Assembly: GCA_916610825.1 (NCBI GenBank)
Contig: OU744448.1
Coordinates: 22,175,032-22,239,031 of the forward strand
Length of the DNA stretch: 64,000 nucleotides
Direction: 5' to 3'
Source of the DNA: Haliclystus octoradiatus
Taxonomy: Eukaryota > Cnidaria > Staurozoa > Stauromedusae > Haliclystidae
The position numbers and the translations under genes were made by a program. The notes under the pieces were generated by a model that worked only from the letters and a program-made list of their open reading frames with translations, was not told the origin of the DNA and searched no databases. Position 1 is the stretch's first letter. Each line of letters starts with the position of its first letter. This document shows positions 15,401 to 55,600 of the stretch, piece after piece.

Positions 15401-15714
15401 CGATATTTAGATATTTCACGGTCAAACATCAACAAAGTAATTGCTGTTGCGCACCCGAGATCTTGGCGAAAACTGCCATTACCTGCAGACTGGGTCTCAG
15501 GTGCGCAACAGCAAATACTTTGTTGACGTTTGACTGTAAAATATCTAAATATTGTTGAATCTCGGGTGCGCCATTGCCATAATCTGCAGACTGGAACACC
15601 GATAACTTATAGCCTAGAACCCTCAACTGAGGCTGTAGACCTGTACTAGTATACCGAGTTTTGCAATCAGAATCAGATGCAGAATGATATTGAACATTCG
15701 TTCACTTACTTCAT
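476..15714 (-). CDS. ERCC2: XPD/ERCC2 TFIIH DNA helicase, N-terminal 308 codons (3' part outside window)
   Basis: This is the 5'-3' superfamily 2 helicase of TFIIH, used in nucleotide excision repair and transcription initiation. Exons in transcript order: 15710-15714, 10169-10268, 6276-6353, 5766-5828, 5230-5343, 4451-4567, 4054-4107, 3533-3595, 2709-2832, 1873-1969, 990-1045, 476-529. All have GT-AG borders and phases join without a break (925 nt). Seen: Walker A MPSGTGKT with Lys48, iron-sulfur cysteines at 116, 134, 155 and 190, and Walker B DEAH at 234-237. These fall at exactly the human XPD positions, so the N-terminal half is collinear with human. The last exon present reads [18 protein letters not shown] and ends in phase 1. 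The C-terminal helicase domain (roughly residues 309-760 in the family) must lie left of base 476. Introns 1 and 2 are large and full of transposons. Nothing broken was seen. Confidence 0.97.
689..800. repeat. GTTCATGAAC palindromic repeat cluster / MITE copy
   Basis: Contains CCCTGAAAAATAG, then CAGGAGTTCATCAACAG, three GTTCATGAAC-type words and GTTAAATGGCCCCAAATTTT. Same family as 51477-51582. Between XPD exons. Confidence 0.7.
1604..1775. mobile_element. TIR MITE, GTAACCTCATTAATATCAC family
   Basis: TAGTGTAACCTCATTAATATC at left and its near-inverse GTGATATTAATAGGGTTAC at right, about 172 bp. Probably TA-flanked but the right TA is mutated. XPD intron. Confidence 0.7.
2545..2629. repeat. 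GTTCATGAAC MITE copy
   Basis: GAACGTTAAATGGCCCCAAA, CTGTTCATGAACTCCTG and the right end TTTTTCGCAGGGG. Left end degraded. XPD intron. Confidence 0.7.
2964..3140. mobile_element. TA-flanked MITE, CTTAAGTGCAA family, copy 2
   Basis: Left end diverged (CAATGAAATCCACTAATTATG), right end CAAGCGGGGTACACTG, TA on both sides, 177 bp; the body word AGTGAAATCCCCGCTTA matches the copy at 28170. XPD intron. Confidence 0.78.
6744..7111 (+). mobile_element. tRNA-derived SINE, copy with pol III head
   Basis: Begins GGAGGATTAGCTCAGATGG, with an A box (6751-6762) and a B box GGTTCAAATCC (6806-6816), followed by about 290 bp of tRNA-unrelated body ending GGAGTGGTACGGGTG and TCGGTAGGGCGAC. The same body is at 50223-50539. 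The head lacks a full cloverleaf, so it is a SINE and not a working tRNA. It lies in XPD intron 2. Confidence 0.85.
7424..9699. mobile_element. TTAA-flanked DNA transposon, non-autonomous, copy 1
   Basis: Left end TTAA then AGTGGGAATAAACCCGCAG; right end CTGGGGTTTATTCTCACT with a degraded TTAA. Terminal inverted repeats exceed 100 bp and include CATATGTAAAGATAGTCTG. The interior shares long stretches with 56327-58059 in the opposite orientation. No transposase was recognised. TTAA duplication points to piggyBac or Kolobok-like enzymes; the superfamily is inferred. It lies in XPD intron 2. Confidence 0.8.
10975..11150. mobile_element. TA-flanked MITE, CAGTCAAACCT family, copy 1
   Basis: About 175 bp starting CAGTCAAACCTTTTATAAC after TA and ending in a degraded ACAGGTTTATGTG. 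The body words GGTCACTCTAGCAATG and TATTGAATAAACCCTG recur in all copies. Confidence 0.8.
12904..14818. mobile_element. Foldback DNA transposon with about 500-bp TIRs and 8-bp TSD
   Basis: Ends TAGACTGGTCCAAA and, inverted, the same at 14805-14818. Perfect 8-bp duplication ATGTTTAG at 12896-12903 and 14819-14826. The left arm (interrupted by a nested element) runs to about 13790 and pairs with 14280-14818; the unique centre is about 490 bp and encodes nothing recognisable. An 8-bp duplication suits hAT-like transposases but is not unique to them. It lies in XPD intron 1. Confidence 0.87.
12918..13275. mobile_element. hAT-like MITE nested in the foldback element
   Basis: Ends CAGGGTCCGATAAAAG and, inverted, CAGGGTTTGATAAAAG. 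Perfect 8-bp target duplication GGTCCAAA at 12910-12917 and 13276-13283, lying inside the left TIR of the foldback element. The nesting proves it inserted second. Confidence 0.92.
15359..15594. repeat. Large inverted repeat (CCAGTCTGCAG arms)
   Basis: Left arm about 15359-15450 and right arm about 15500-15594 are inverse copies (CCAGTCTGCAGATTATGGC at each end), with GAGATCTTGGCGAAAACTG near the centre. Probably a MITE. XPD intron 1, 120 bp from exon 1. Confidence 0.75.
15710..15714 (-). CDS. ERCC2: XPD exon 1: five coding bases
   Basis: On the minus strand the sequence ATGAA is followed directly by the strong donor GTAAGT. Joined to exon 2, which begins G ATT AAT ATT GAT, it gives [16 protein letters not shown], matching the family start [16 protein letters not shown]. 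The phase is exactly right (5 + 100 nt = 35 codons, placing Walker A Lys at 48). The site is 5.4 kb from exon 2, so the assignment rests on the phase, the donor and the family start. Another ATG-donor in the same intron is possible but I saw none as good. Confidence 0.75.
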
Positions 15715-17743
15715 CTTGTCTCACACAATTATCGTGTTATGCACCAGATGATGATCCAAGAAAGAAGTAGGGTACAAGAAACTCAAGTAGCCTAGGCAAC
15801 AAGTCAACTCTAAGTACTTCGATTATCGTCAGCAAATCCAGGTTCCAGCAATTATGCAATAGCAATATGTCTTTAGCAACCATTCATTCAATTGACAACT
15901 AAATCAATATCATTCCATTTTCAGCCAAATCGTATGGTAGTAGGTAGCCTTCTTAGCAGTTAGCATGCCATAATCCCATGGATGGACACTATCAGCTATC
16001 ACTAACAGTAATGGCTTACAATTTACAAACAATGAGCCTGCAGGCTAGTAGTAACAGCGGCAGACGAGCAGAGTAAATCAAAAGAACAGAAGGATTGATA
16101 GATTAGGGATACACTTTGCTATAAGCTTATAGCTGATGAATTGAACATTGCTATTAAAGTCAAAGAAACGTAGGCTAATTCAAATTCACATAGGAGTTGT
16201 AACATGTAACTTTTATGATGAAAAAATATGCCGCCATTATGTTTGTCTTGCATGTCGTAAAAGCCTCTTGTTCATATAGCCTGCGTGCAGCCCATAGACG
16301 TAAAGATGTTGAGATGTGCGAATCCGACCAGACCCGATCTGATCGGACTCTGGTTGACATTTTAGGTCTTCGGATCGGGACAGGGTTTGTAATGAGTGAT
16401 ATTTTTGTTTCGAATATTTCGGATTCAAAAATTTGACTGACTGCGTCAAACATAATATCGATGGTATATCATCATTTTTAAATTTAAAGAAAAATCTGAC
16501 CGTGCGTCTGAGACTGTACTGTAGCAAAAGCAAGCATCTTTAGATTTGCCAGTTTTATTTGAATTATGTTGACCAAATGTACGTCTATTGGATGTTTACA
16601 TGATTTACACCTCTGATGTGCTGTAGAACTCAGATTTCTCGGATTTCATGCAAAATCTTTCGGATAATGAGTTTGAATTGTTATAAATTTTTGTTTCGGG
16701 TCGGATTATATTTATGATTATTGCTTCGGATTCGGATCATTATTGCATTTCTTCCCGTCACTAATCAATTTTTCGTAAATCCTATCAGATACACACCTTT
16801 ATCAAACAGTGTTTCTATTATATTATTTTGTGTTAAAATTACTTCTGATATATCTATGGTTCAGCCATAATGCAGCCTTGATCAGTTTCGATGTGATTAG
16901 AATGTTTGACAGCCTGCTTGTAGACTCACTGTGAAATTTAAACTTGATGTAATAGCTAAAATTCATTTAAGTAAATTCCAACATATTTATTCAAGTGATT
17001 GATCCCACTACAGAATTAGTAAACTGTGAACATCTTTGATATTGTAGCCAACCAGCCAACCTACACAACACCAGCACTGTGTTTGTAAGTACTTGAAAAA
17101 TTAAAGAGTCAAATAAAATGTCAAAAAGACCAGTGCCTTGATGAGCATAATATATCTATGCGCATAATGATAATCATTAATAAATATACAAAGATAAAAT
17201 GTTCAATTTGCACAACAATAACATCTCCTATCTAGCTACAACCAAAAAATGACAATTTTACTCTTTTATCATGAATTTATACCATTTGTATGACAAATAA
17301 CGCCATACGTTCATTGTACGTTATCATTATTGATGATACCAGATCATACACATTATGTTACAAATTATTCTTGTATTTTTTTGTAACTTTTGGTATTCAG
17401 TAGATTAGCGCTTCCTTTGTTTGAAACATGATATTTTAAATGTCATAATTTCAAAGATCTAATTGGCCGCTCCTCTTGTTGTGTTCTGTGTTCCATTTTA
17501 ACAAAGCATTCTCGTTGAAGACGCTTCTCTTGAAATTATTATCACAACGAATTCTTGTATACACATTGCTTTGTTTACATATATAACAATACATTCCAGA
17601 CCATACCATATCACACCAACATCAACGCAATAATACCAACATGTTGTTCGCATCCGTGAAATATTATCTTTCAAGATCAGTTAGCTCCTTTAATCTATTT
17701 AACTGTATCAATTCATGTGATATTATATATTCCCAATTGACGA
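15715..17743. promoter_or_regulatory. XPD upstream region and MARK downstream region
   Basis: This stretch lies between the XPD start and the MARK stop and contains no convincing exon. It should hold the XPD promoter. A GCCGCCATT motif near 16229-16237 (YY1-like on the minus strand) is the only candidate element I noted. The short open frames at 16175-16533 overlap each other on both strands and look like chance. Confidence 0.3.
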
Positions 17744-33267
<15,524 letters not shown>

Positions 33268-34659
33268 TTTAAATTAAAAAGTGTAATAATTTGCAAGGGT
33301 AATCCAGCTATGGCTAGTTATTCCATCATCCAAGTTAAATATAGTGATGTTGTCAAAAAAGATTTCAACTGTGGTTCAAACGACACCTCTATCATAGGTT
33401 TGAATGAGGCGATTATTTCTTCACAATTAACTACGAAGCTTGTCGACGAAAATACGTTCTAAACTCGTATGAAATAATTTGCTGTAAATGGAAATAAGTA
33501 TATCAACATGCTAATAATATGCCAAGCCTTTAATGGCTATCTTTCAACCAAGCCATAGCCAAGTTAAACAGACACACGGCCTTCAAATGTTGAACTGAAG
33601 TGCTTGAAAATTCCGGAATTCAACATGGAGAATCAAAGCAAATGGAGCACAGCGCAACAGAGATGGACAACAATGCGCAATCGAACCCAGATCGTTAGGA
33701 CCACTCCTTGGTCGGGCTAAACTCGGGCTTAACTCGGTATAATATCGGCCATTTGAAAGTTCACAAAAATAGAAAACTGTAAACATCCCATCAAAATTAG
33801 CGAATAAAGATGAGAATGCAATTTCAAAACGATATGTGCATTGTCCACTAGCATTGGCATGACACATTGGAAAATGAAGAAGCAGCATCTAATATATAAA
33901 CTTATAAAGCATATAATCACAGTCAGTACTGACAGTACTGTACAGATCAGCAGGAGTAATTTCTGCTTTATGTTTCTCCAAATCCTTTTAGGCCCTTTTA
34001 CAGCTTTACATTATTTCTTTTTATAAACATATTTACTTCATAATCAATTATTCACATCACTATCATGCATTAGCTGATTAGCTCCCCTGTAAATAAGTAT
34101 ATTTTAAACTTACATGGGACATTGAATAAATGAGGATGATGATGATAAATTGATAACATTTTATTAATAGTTATGAATAATTATTCTAATTATGCAAACA
34201 TATTTTGCATTTTTAAGATCCGATAGTTTTATCCGATTGCTATCTGCATTCAGTTTGCTTTCCCGCTTGCTCCCGCACTTGCTACGTCATGTATTCACTC
34301 CTCATTTTATCCAAGCTTCATAGGTAGGAAATGCACTGGAAATGCATACCGACAGCGCTTTCATACCCACTTATGCAGCGAAACAATCGTCTTTATTTAC
34401 AATTGTTAACAATCAGACAATTAAACGGCGCTTGTCAAGGTTTCGGACGCTTTCCAATGGTTTTCAAACTATCTGATTTTGAGCTTTTGTTTTGTAAAGT
34501 TGTGATCTTCACACTTCACAGAGTGGAGGCTAATTGTCATTCTGAGGTTTGCAAATGGCGGACAACATGGAGCGTTTTGATGATTTATCTTAGGCTACGA
34601 CTACAACTTGACGTTACTCATTACTTGATTATTATATAAGCTGAACCGAGGAAAATAAA
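33268..34659. promoter_or_regulatory. Shared head-to-head upstream region of MARK and FCF1
   Basis: MARK (minus) and FCF1 (plus) start codons face away from each other over 1.39 kb. No coding sequence was recognised between them. A CRE-like TACGTCA lies at 34283-34289 and a YY1-like CAAATGGCGG at 34552-34561, about 100 bp before the FCF1 ATG. No clear TATA box was chosen. The layout permits a bidirectional promoter, but two separate promoters are equally possible. Confidence 0.35.
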
Positions 34660-49385
<14,726 letters not shown>

Positions 49386-49600
49386 ATATTTGTAATAAAA
49401 CCACCAAAAAGTTGAAGATGATAATTGTAATGAATGCGATTATGAAAATGGTGGTTAAAATGTACATGATAGAGAACAAATAATAAATGAGTTAGCATAT
49501 ATTATTATCCAAAATAAGGATGAATCGGAAACATATAATATTCGTTTCAGGGTTTTATAATAACGTCATTAATTTATTTAAAAAAAACATCAATGAAATA
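49386..49600. terminator. Convergent 3' ends of FCF1 and RBM34
   Basis: Only about 215 bp separate the two stop codons. A plus-strand AATAAA at 49482-49487 serves FCF1, and a minus-strand AATAAA at 49573-49578 serves RBM34. Predicted cleavage points would be near 49500-49515 and 49550-49560, leaving roughly 40-60 bp between transcripts. Both 3' UTRs would be short. Cleavage positions are inferred. Confidence 0.6.
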
Positions 49601-52600
49601 TCATTTCTTATGTTGCTTCTTGTTTTTGTTTCCTTTGCCAACGTTTTTTGTGGTTTTCTTTAGGTTTCGGTTATGCTTTGCTTTCTGTTTGTCAATGCGT
49701 TGCAATGCACTATTTTTATTGTTGAACTTTTTACCTGGTTTCCTTCTACTGGTTGCAGCAAATTCGCCTTTTAGTTTCATTGTTCCTTTTTCTGTAAACA
49801 AAAGCACATACAATCAAACCTGCTATAAGGTCACCTCTATACAGGGCCACCTGTCTATAGTGGTCACTCTTTCAATGTCTAAAATAGTATTTTCTATTGA
49901 ATCAACCCTGTATATAAAGGTCACCTGCATATAGTGGTCAATTTATCTACCTCTCATAGCTGGCTGTTATGTACAGGTTTCACTGTAGTTAAAAGTTGGT
50001 AAGAAGCACCCAATTTCTGTTATCATTGCTTATCATCATTTGTTGGCAGGGTCCGACAAAAGTAGGAATCCTGGAATCCTAGATTGTGGAAGATTAGAGC
50101 AAATTCAGAAGGAAATTGATATTTATTTTATGATTTATTGGTCAAACAACAACAAAATTCAGAAGAAAGTGTTTAAATGCCTCTAGGATTGCAGAATTCT
50201 GAACCTTTTGCTGGGCCTTGTTTGATCATATCTGATTGACTGTGGTTCAAATCCCCCTAAGGTCAACTCAGCCTTGACTTTATCTGAAACATCAAATGAG
50301 TACCATCTGAGGAATGGTCCAGAGGGAATTGCATTGTAAGTAGCTGCGGCGCATTGTTGCGCATTGACAATCAAGACCTATCTGCAATGACATCTGTTGA
50401 AATTGATCTGCAGTGTCGCGGCTGAGATCAACAAAGAGCAGTTTAAAATCATTGCTCCCAGCGAAAGAAGTCACTCATCTAGAAATAGAGGAGTGGTACG
50501 GGTGCCTTCGGTAGGGCGACACCGTCTACATTACTTTTTATTGTAATTTTTTTTGATAGGACTGCTGTCCAGCCCTGCGTTTCTTGCAAAAGGGCTTATA
50601 GATCACATGGTCGCATTTGAGAAGATTTGGAATAGTAGACACCATTGTGACATAGAAGTAAGGCCATCCTCTATTTATAGTTTTCAAAAAGAATGTGGCC
50701 CATATTTTGCTCTACAAATTTGCCAATTTGTGTAACATTGCACAATTAATAACACTAGGCCTACAAATACTTTTATCTCTAACCATTTCTGTTGCTTTAT
50801 TGAAATATGTGATTATTTATTTGTAACTTCATCTTTTCTCTAAAAACATTTTTTTTTTATAACACAGCCTAACAGGGTGATTTTTAAGCCCTGTTGTCCC
50901 AAAATTAGCTTGCGCATCCTCTATCGTTTGTAATAAGGTCTTACTCCCCTGTCTAAATTATATTTTGAAAATTGAGAAAATTATTAAATAGGAGGAAACG
51001 CTTGGCCTTCTGTACCAAACCTCTTCAAATGTATAGCCAGGAAGCAAGTACAATTCTAATTTCCTTGGTGTACATAGATGTTGATGCTAAAATATTATAG
51101 AGGCAATCTGCTGATACTGAAAGGTGATGCATGCGTCAGGTTGATTGGGTTGCACTATATCATTGAATAACTACGTCAAACTCTCAAATCTTTATCGATA
51201 TTTCAATTCATTTGTAAATGATGAATATATTCCAATCTCTTTTAGCCTCGCGATATATAGTTATTTCTACTTCACTTACTTTTTGGTATATCGGTGTCTT
51301 TACATCTAAACACCCGCACGCAGCGTCCAAGTAGTTGAGATTGCGTCATTCTAAGTGCTAACGAGACGCCTGAAGGATCCTACAATAGAAATTAAACTTT
51401 TCTCAAAATTATACTTATAATCTTATATCATATACTGCAATTTATATGAAGAGTAAAAAGATACAGTGTAAAATATTCCCCTGCAAAACACAGTCCAGGA
51501 GTTCATGAACAGTTCATGAACGTTAAATGGCACAACATTTTCACAAACTGTTCATGAACTCCTGAAGTGTTTTTCGCAGGGGTAGGGAGTAAATCGAAAC
51601 AAAAATGAACAATGGAGTGAGACAATGTTACTTGCAGTTGAGAGATCTCTGGATAGGAAATCACACAAAGGGACTGACCAACATTGGAGAGCATATTACA
51701 CAGACAATATTCTTTTGGAAATGAATTGGATCTGTGACACATACTTAATATTTACATATCCTTTGAAGGCAATAACATTTGGTTAGACAGATATATCATG
51801 TAAACACACAAAGAAGTCACAAATTAGCTGTTTTAAACCCTGTAACTTGATTGTGTTTCAATAGAGCATTGGTAGGCTCTATAGGTGAGTTACTCCACAC
51901 ATTATCTGATACCTTGAAGCAGACATATCCAAATCCTTTTCCAATGTTACTTTGCTTATCGCGAATTAATCTCACTGATTCTACTTCCCCACAGTCTGTG
52001 AAATGTGTCCGAACAGCTTCTTCTTCAACACCTACACAAATTAAACAACAATTGAGCTACAACTAAAGATTTCACCATATCATTTTGAATATCAAAAAAT
52101 AATCATTCATTTATTCCATTAATCAGAATGTGTTTCTCTGTTCTATTTCTATTATTATTATTATTAATAATTATCAGGTTAATGACAATAAAAATACTGC
52201 ATGTACATAATTCACTGTATGTGCAAAATCTGCTATAATACACAGTGAAAGATTCAACAATTTGTGGATACAGTGGCCAATTGACTCAGCTCGGTGTATA
52301 AAGACCACCTGTCTACATCTGAGAAATAGCTCTTATGTACAGGTTTTACTGTGTAATGATCTCCTTTGCAATTCAAATTTGCTAGATATAGTTACCCTCT
52401 ACTTAGAAGCAATAAGTCTATGAAGGTCCGAACAAACAATCTAACTCTGTCGTATCGACTTTGTTGGCTGAAAAAAGTCAAACAATGCTGCATGCGGTTG
52501 CAAACACTATTCCAATTTACAGTCAACTGCATATAACTATTTCCAAAATCGTAAATTGTGAAAGGCAACAACGCTAGCAAGTAAAGTTGAGTTATTCCTA

Positions 52601-55600
52601 CAGTTAAATAGTTTCAATAATTAGCTTTCTATTAAAGGTTTTTCAATTATATCTATTTCACCTGGACCAACTGATTGGGACAGAAATTGTTGCCTATTAC
52701 ACTACGGATTTTGAAAATCTGAAAACCTACTGAAAACATACTGAAAACTTATTGAAAGGGCTACTCATCATCATCATCATCATTATCATCATTTATTCAG
52801 AAACCTTCAGTTATACATAACTTCTTTTCAAAGGACTGATACTGAATTGGGCACTTTTCAGTAGCTTTCAAATTTGAGCTGCGTTTCAATAGTTTTTCAG
52901 TAGCATGAGAAGAAGAAGCTATATTTTGGTGTCTGGTGAATTTCAGTATGATTTCAGTACCCAATCCCATTCCAGTATGTTTTTAGTGGGTTTTCAGTAT
53001 ATCCAAGAATCATAGTGTTATCATATGTTCTACTGCTTCTAACTGCTCCGGCAAACAATCCAAGTATATTGGTTCGACAAAATCCAACTGAGGTGAAACA
53101 AACAAGATTGTTTGCTTGGGTTTTAATAGGTGCCACAGAATTACAAATACCGTACATATTATATTGGAAACAATGTATGAAATCATGTCTACATCAGAGG
53201 GAATCACTCTAAATCCGACATCTGGCTGTTTTTCATCAAATTTTCTCAAAAAAGGTTTACCAAAACACTACAGTGCAACTCAGAGTACTACCATCATAGT
53301 AGGCTCACTGTCCAAACCAAATATTGTGATATTAGTATTGATGAAAAATTGTATAGAATGGATAGCATTAGTATTTGAAATGTAATGATATTATGTTGTT
53401 ATATACAGTCGTATTCGGTTAATATCCCCTCTTTTAATATCCCACCTTGCTTAATATCCCCACATAAAACTGATTTCTATTTTCCATTCTCCATGCAAAC
53501 TCTCATAATCCTACCTCACGTAATGCCCCGCTTTTCTTCTGTACCAGAGGGAGGATATTAAGCAAGTTCGACTGTATTAAGATTAATAAATTAATTATAT
53601 GTTACAGTAGAACACAATCTATAAACTCACCGAATGGTAGGTTTCCAACAAAAACTGTAGTTTTGTTGTTTTTCTGTATAATGAAAGTAAAGACAAGGCG
53701 ATGACAATTGATTCTCAAACTATATACTACGTCCACTATCGGATGTAATACTAGCCATTACATCACTCAAGTCTACAGCACAAAAGCATGCGTCCAATTG
53801 AATATAACAGGCCTATTCAGAGTCTGTATGAGTTCTCACAACAAACAAATGGTTGCGTAGCTTTGTGCTGAAAATTAAGGTTCGCTTGTTCTATTAAAAA
53901 GACTTACTTGTTCTTATAAAGCATAATGAAATTGATCTGATCAGACCAAAAAACGTACAAAAGAATCTAAATGATATATATAAATGTGTACACATATATA
54001 CATTAATTGGTAGGTGCGTAATTTCAAGTGTTTTCATGATTATTGCTAAATAATGTTTACAGTCAAACTAATTTTGTCTGTATTCTAACCCAACCAAGTA
54101 ACCAAAAGTTTAGTTATAGTTGGTATTTATTAAGCCCTGGGCAAACGACGGCAACATTTGCGCGACTTTTAAATCCTTCGAAAGTCCTTGTCGTTTAGTC
54201 ACTCTTTCGATTTTGTCTGACGTGTTGCATCGTGTATTTTATTTGTCGCATCGTGTTTGATGGCCATCAAACATTTTCAAAGTCTTTCCAAGGATTTTTG
54301 TTATCGAACATCATCGTTATTCTTTTCGAATCATTTTGTTCGAAATGTATCGAACTTTTTCAATGTTGTTGCTTCTCCATGGCTTCTTTTTAAGCTCAAT
54401 CTGACTTTCTCTAGAAAAGTCTAGAGAAAATCCTTGTCGTTTAGCCTCTCCTGAAAAGACTGCTTCAATCCACGAAAAACACACGTCAGACAAAAAAACA
54501 AATTTGTCGCGTAAATGTTGCCGTCGTTTGCCTAGGGCTTTACATGTGACAAATCGTGTCAGAATCGACGGATTTTCGGATTTCTATTTATTTGATAATA
54601 TAAAGCAAAATCTTATGCTCCTTTTAAATCTTCAATTTGTTTTCTAATCAGACAACCACATCTCAGTTCATTTATTAAAATACATTTTATTGTTTAAAAG
54701 TTTTCTTGTAAAACATTTTAGAATGAAGGATAGCGACAAGAAACTAAGTAGTTGTTACGTTTCGAAATCATTTATAATTTCATCGTCAGTTTAAAAAGGA
54801 ATAAAAAATTTTAGTGGTTATGAAGGTTTCAAATCAGCATGTTTGTGATAACCGTTAAACCGTTAACATTCACTTATATTGTTTCTTCATTTTAATTTTC
54901 CTTAAATTTAAAGTCAGTTTGACACAGAGTAATGCATGGGTAGGCTCGGTAAGTCGTACTGACGGATAAAAGGTATAACTGTTCCAGTGTGTTTCGATCA
55001 AAATTGAAACAAACAGTCTATTGATTCGATAACAACTGCTAAACAAGTATAACTAAAAAATAATATCATTTTGAAGATTAATCTTGTGTCTTTTACTTCT
55101 TATCAATGTCAATTTAATCAAAGTTTATTATTGTAAAATATAGAACATTGTAATTGCTTCATTCTGTAATCGAAATATTCAGAAAATATTTTATGATAAA
55201 AATCAAATTCCCCGAAGGTAAAATGATTTGTTGAAACCTGACAGCAGTATATATCTGCAAACAAACATATTACTTTTTGAATACTAAAAGACGATCACAA
55301 TTACTATACCTTGGCATCTTTCGCTAATGTATCAACACGAATATGGCAGTCACCAACCAGTTTTCCATTGCTGTAAAAAATATGCAACATCATCAGGGCC
55401 ACTTTTACATAATTTGGATTGTTAGCACTGAAATCGCTACCCTGAGAAGGAGTTTCAGTAAATGTAGTCAATTTATATAGACTTTGCAATAAACACGATA
55501 CAATTTAGCCTGCGTGCAGACTAAAACCTATCTTGGCGAATGTGCACAATTTCGCCAAGATAGGTTTTAGTCTGCACGCAGGCAAAATACAATTGTACTG

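Noticed and set aside
16175..16533. Three overlapping open frames of 73-98 codons on both strands
   Set aside because: Mutually overlapping in different frames, no splice context and no recognisable domain; XPD upstream region is a simpler reading.
49593..49934. 113-codon plus-strand frame at the RBM34 3' end
   Set aside because: It is antisense to the lysine-rich last exon of RBM34 and runs into a MITE.
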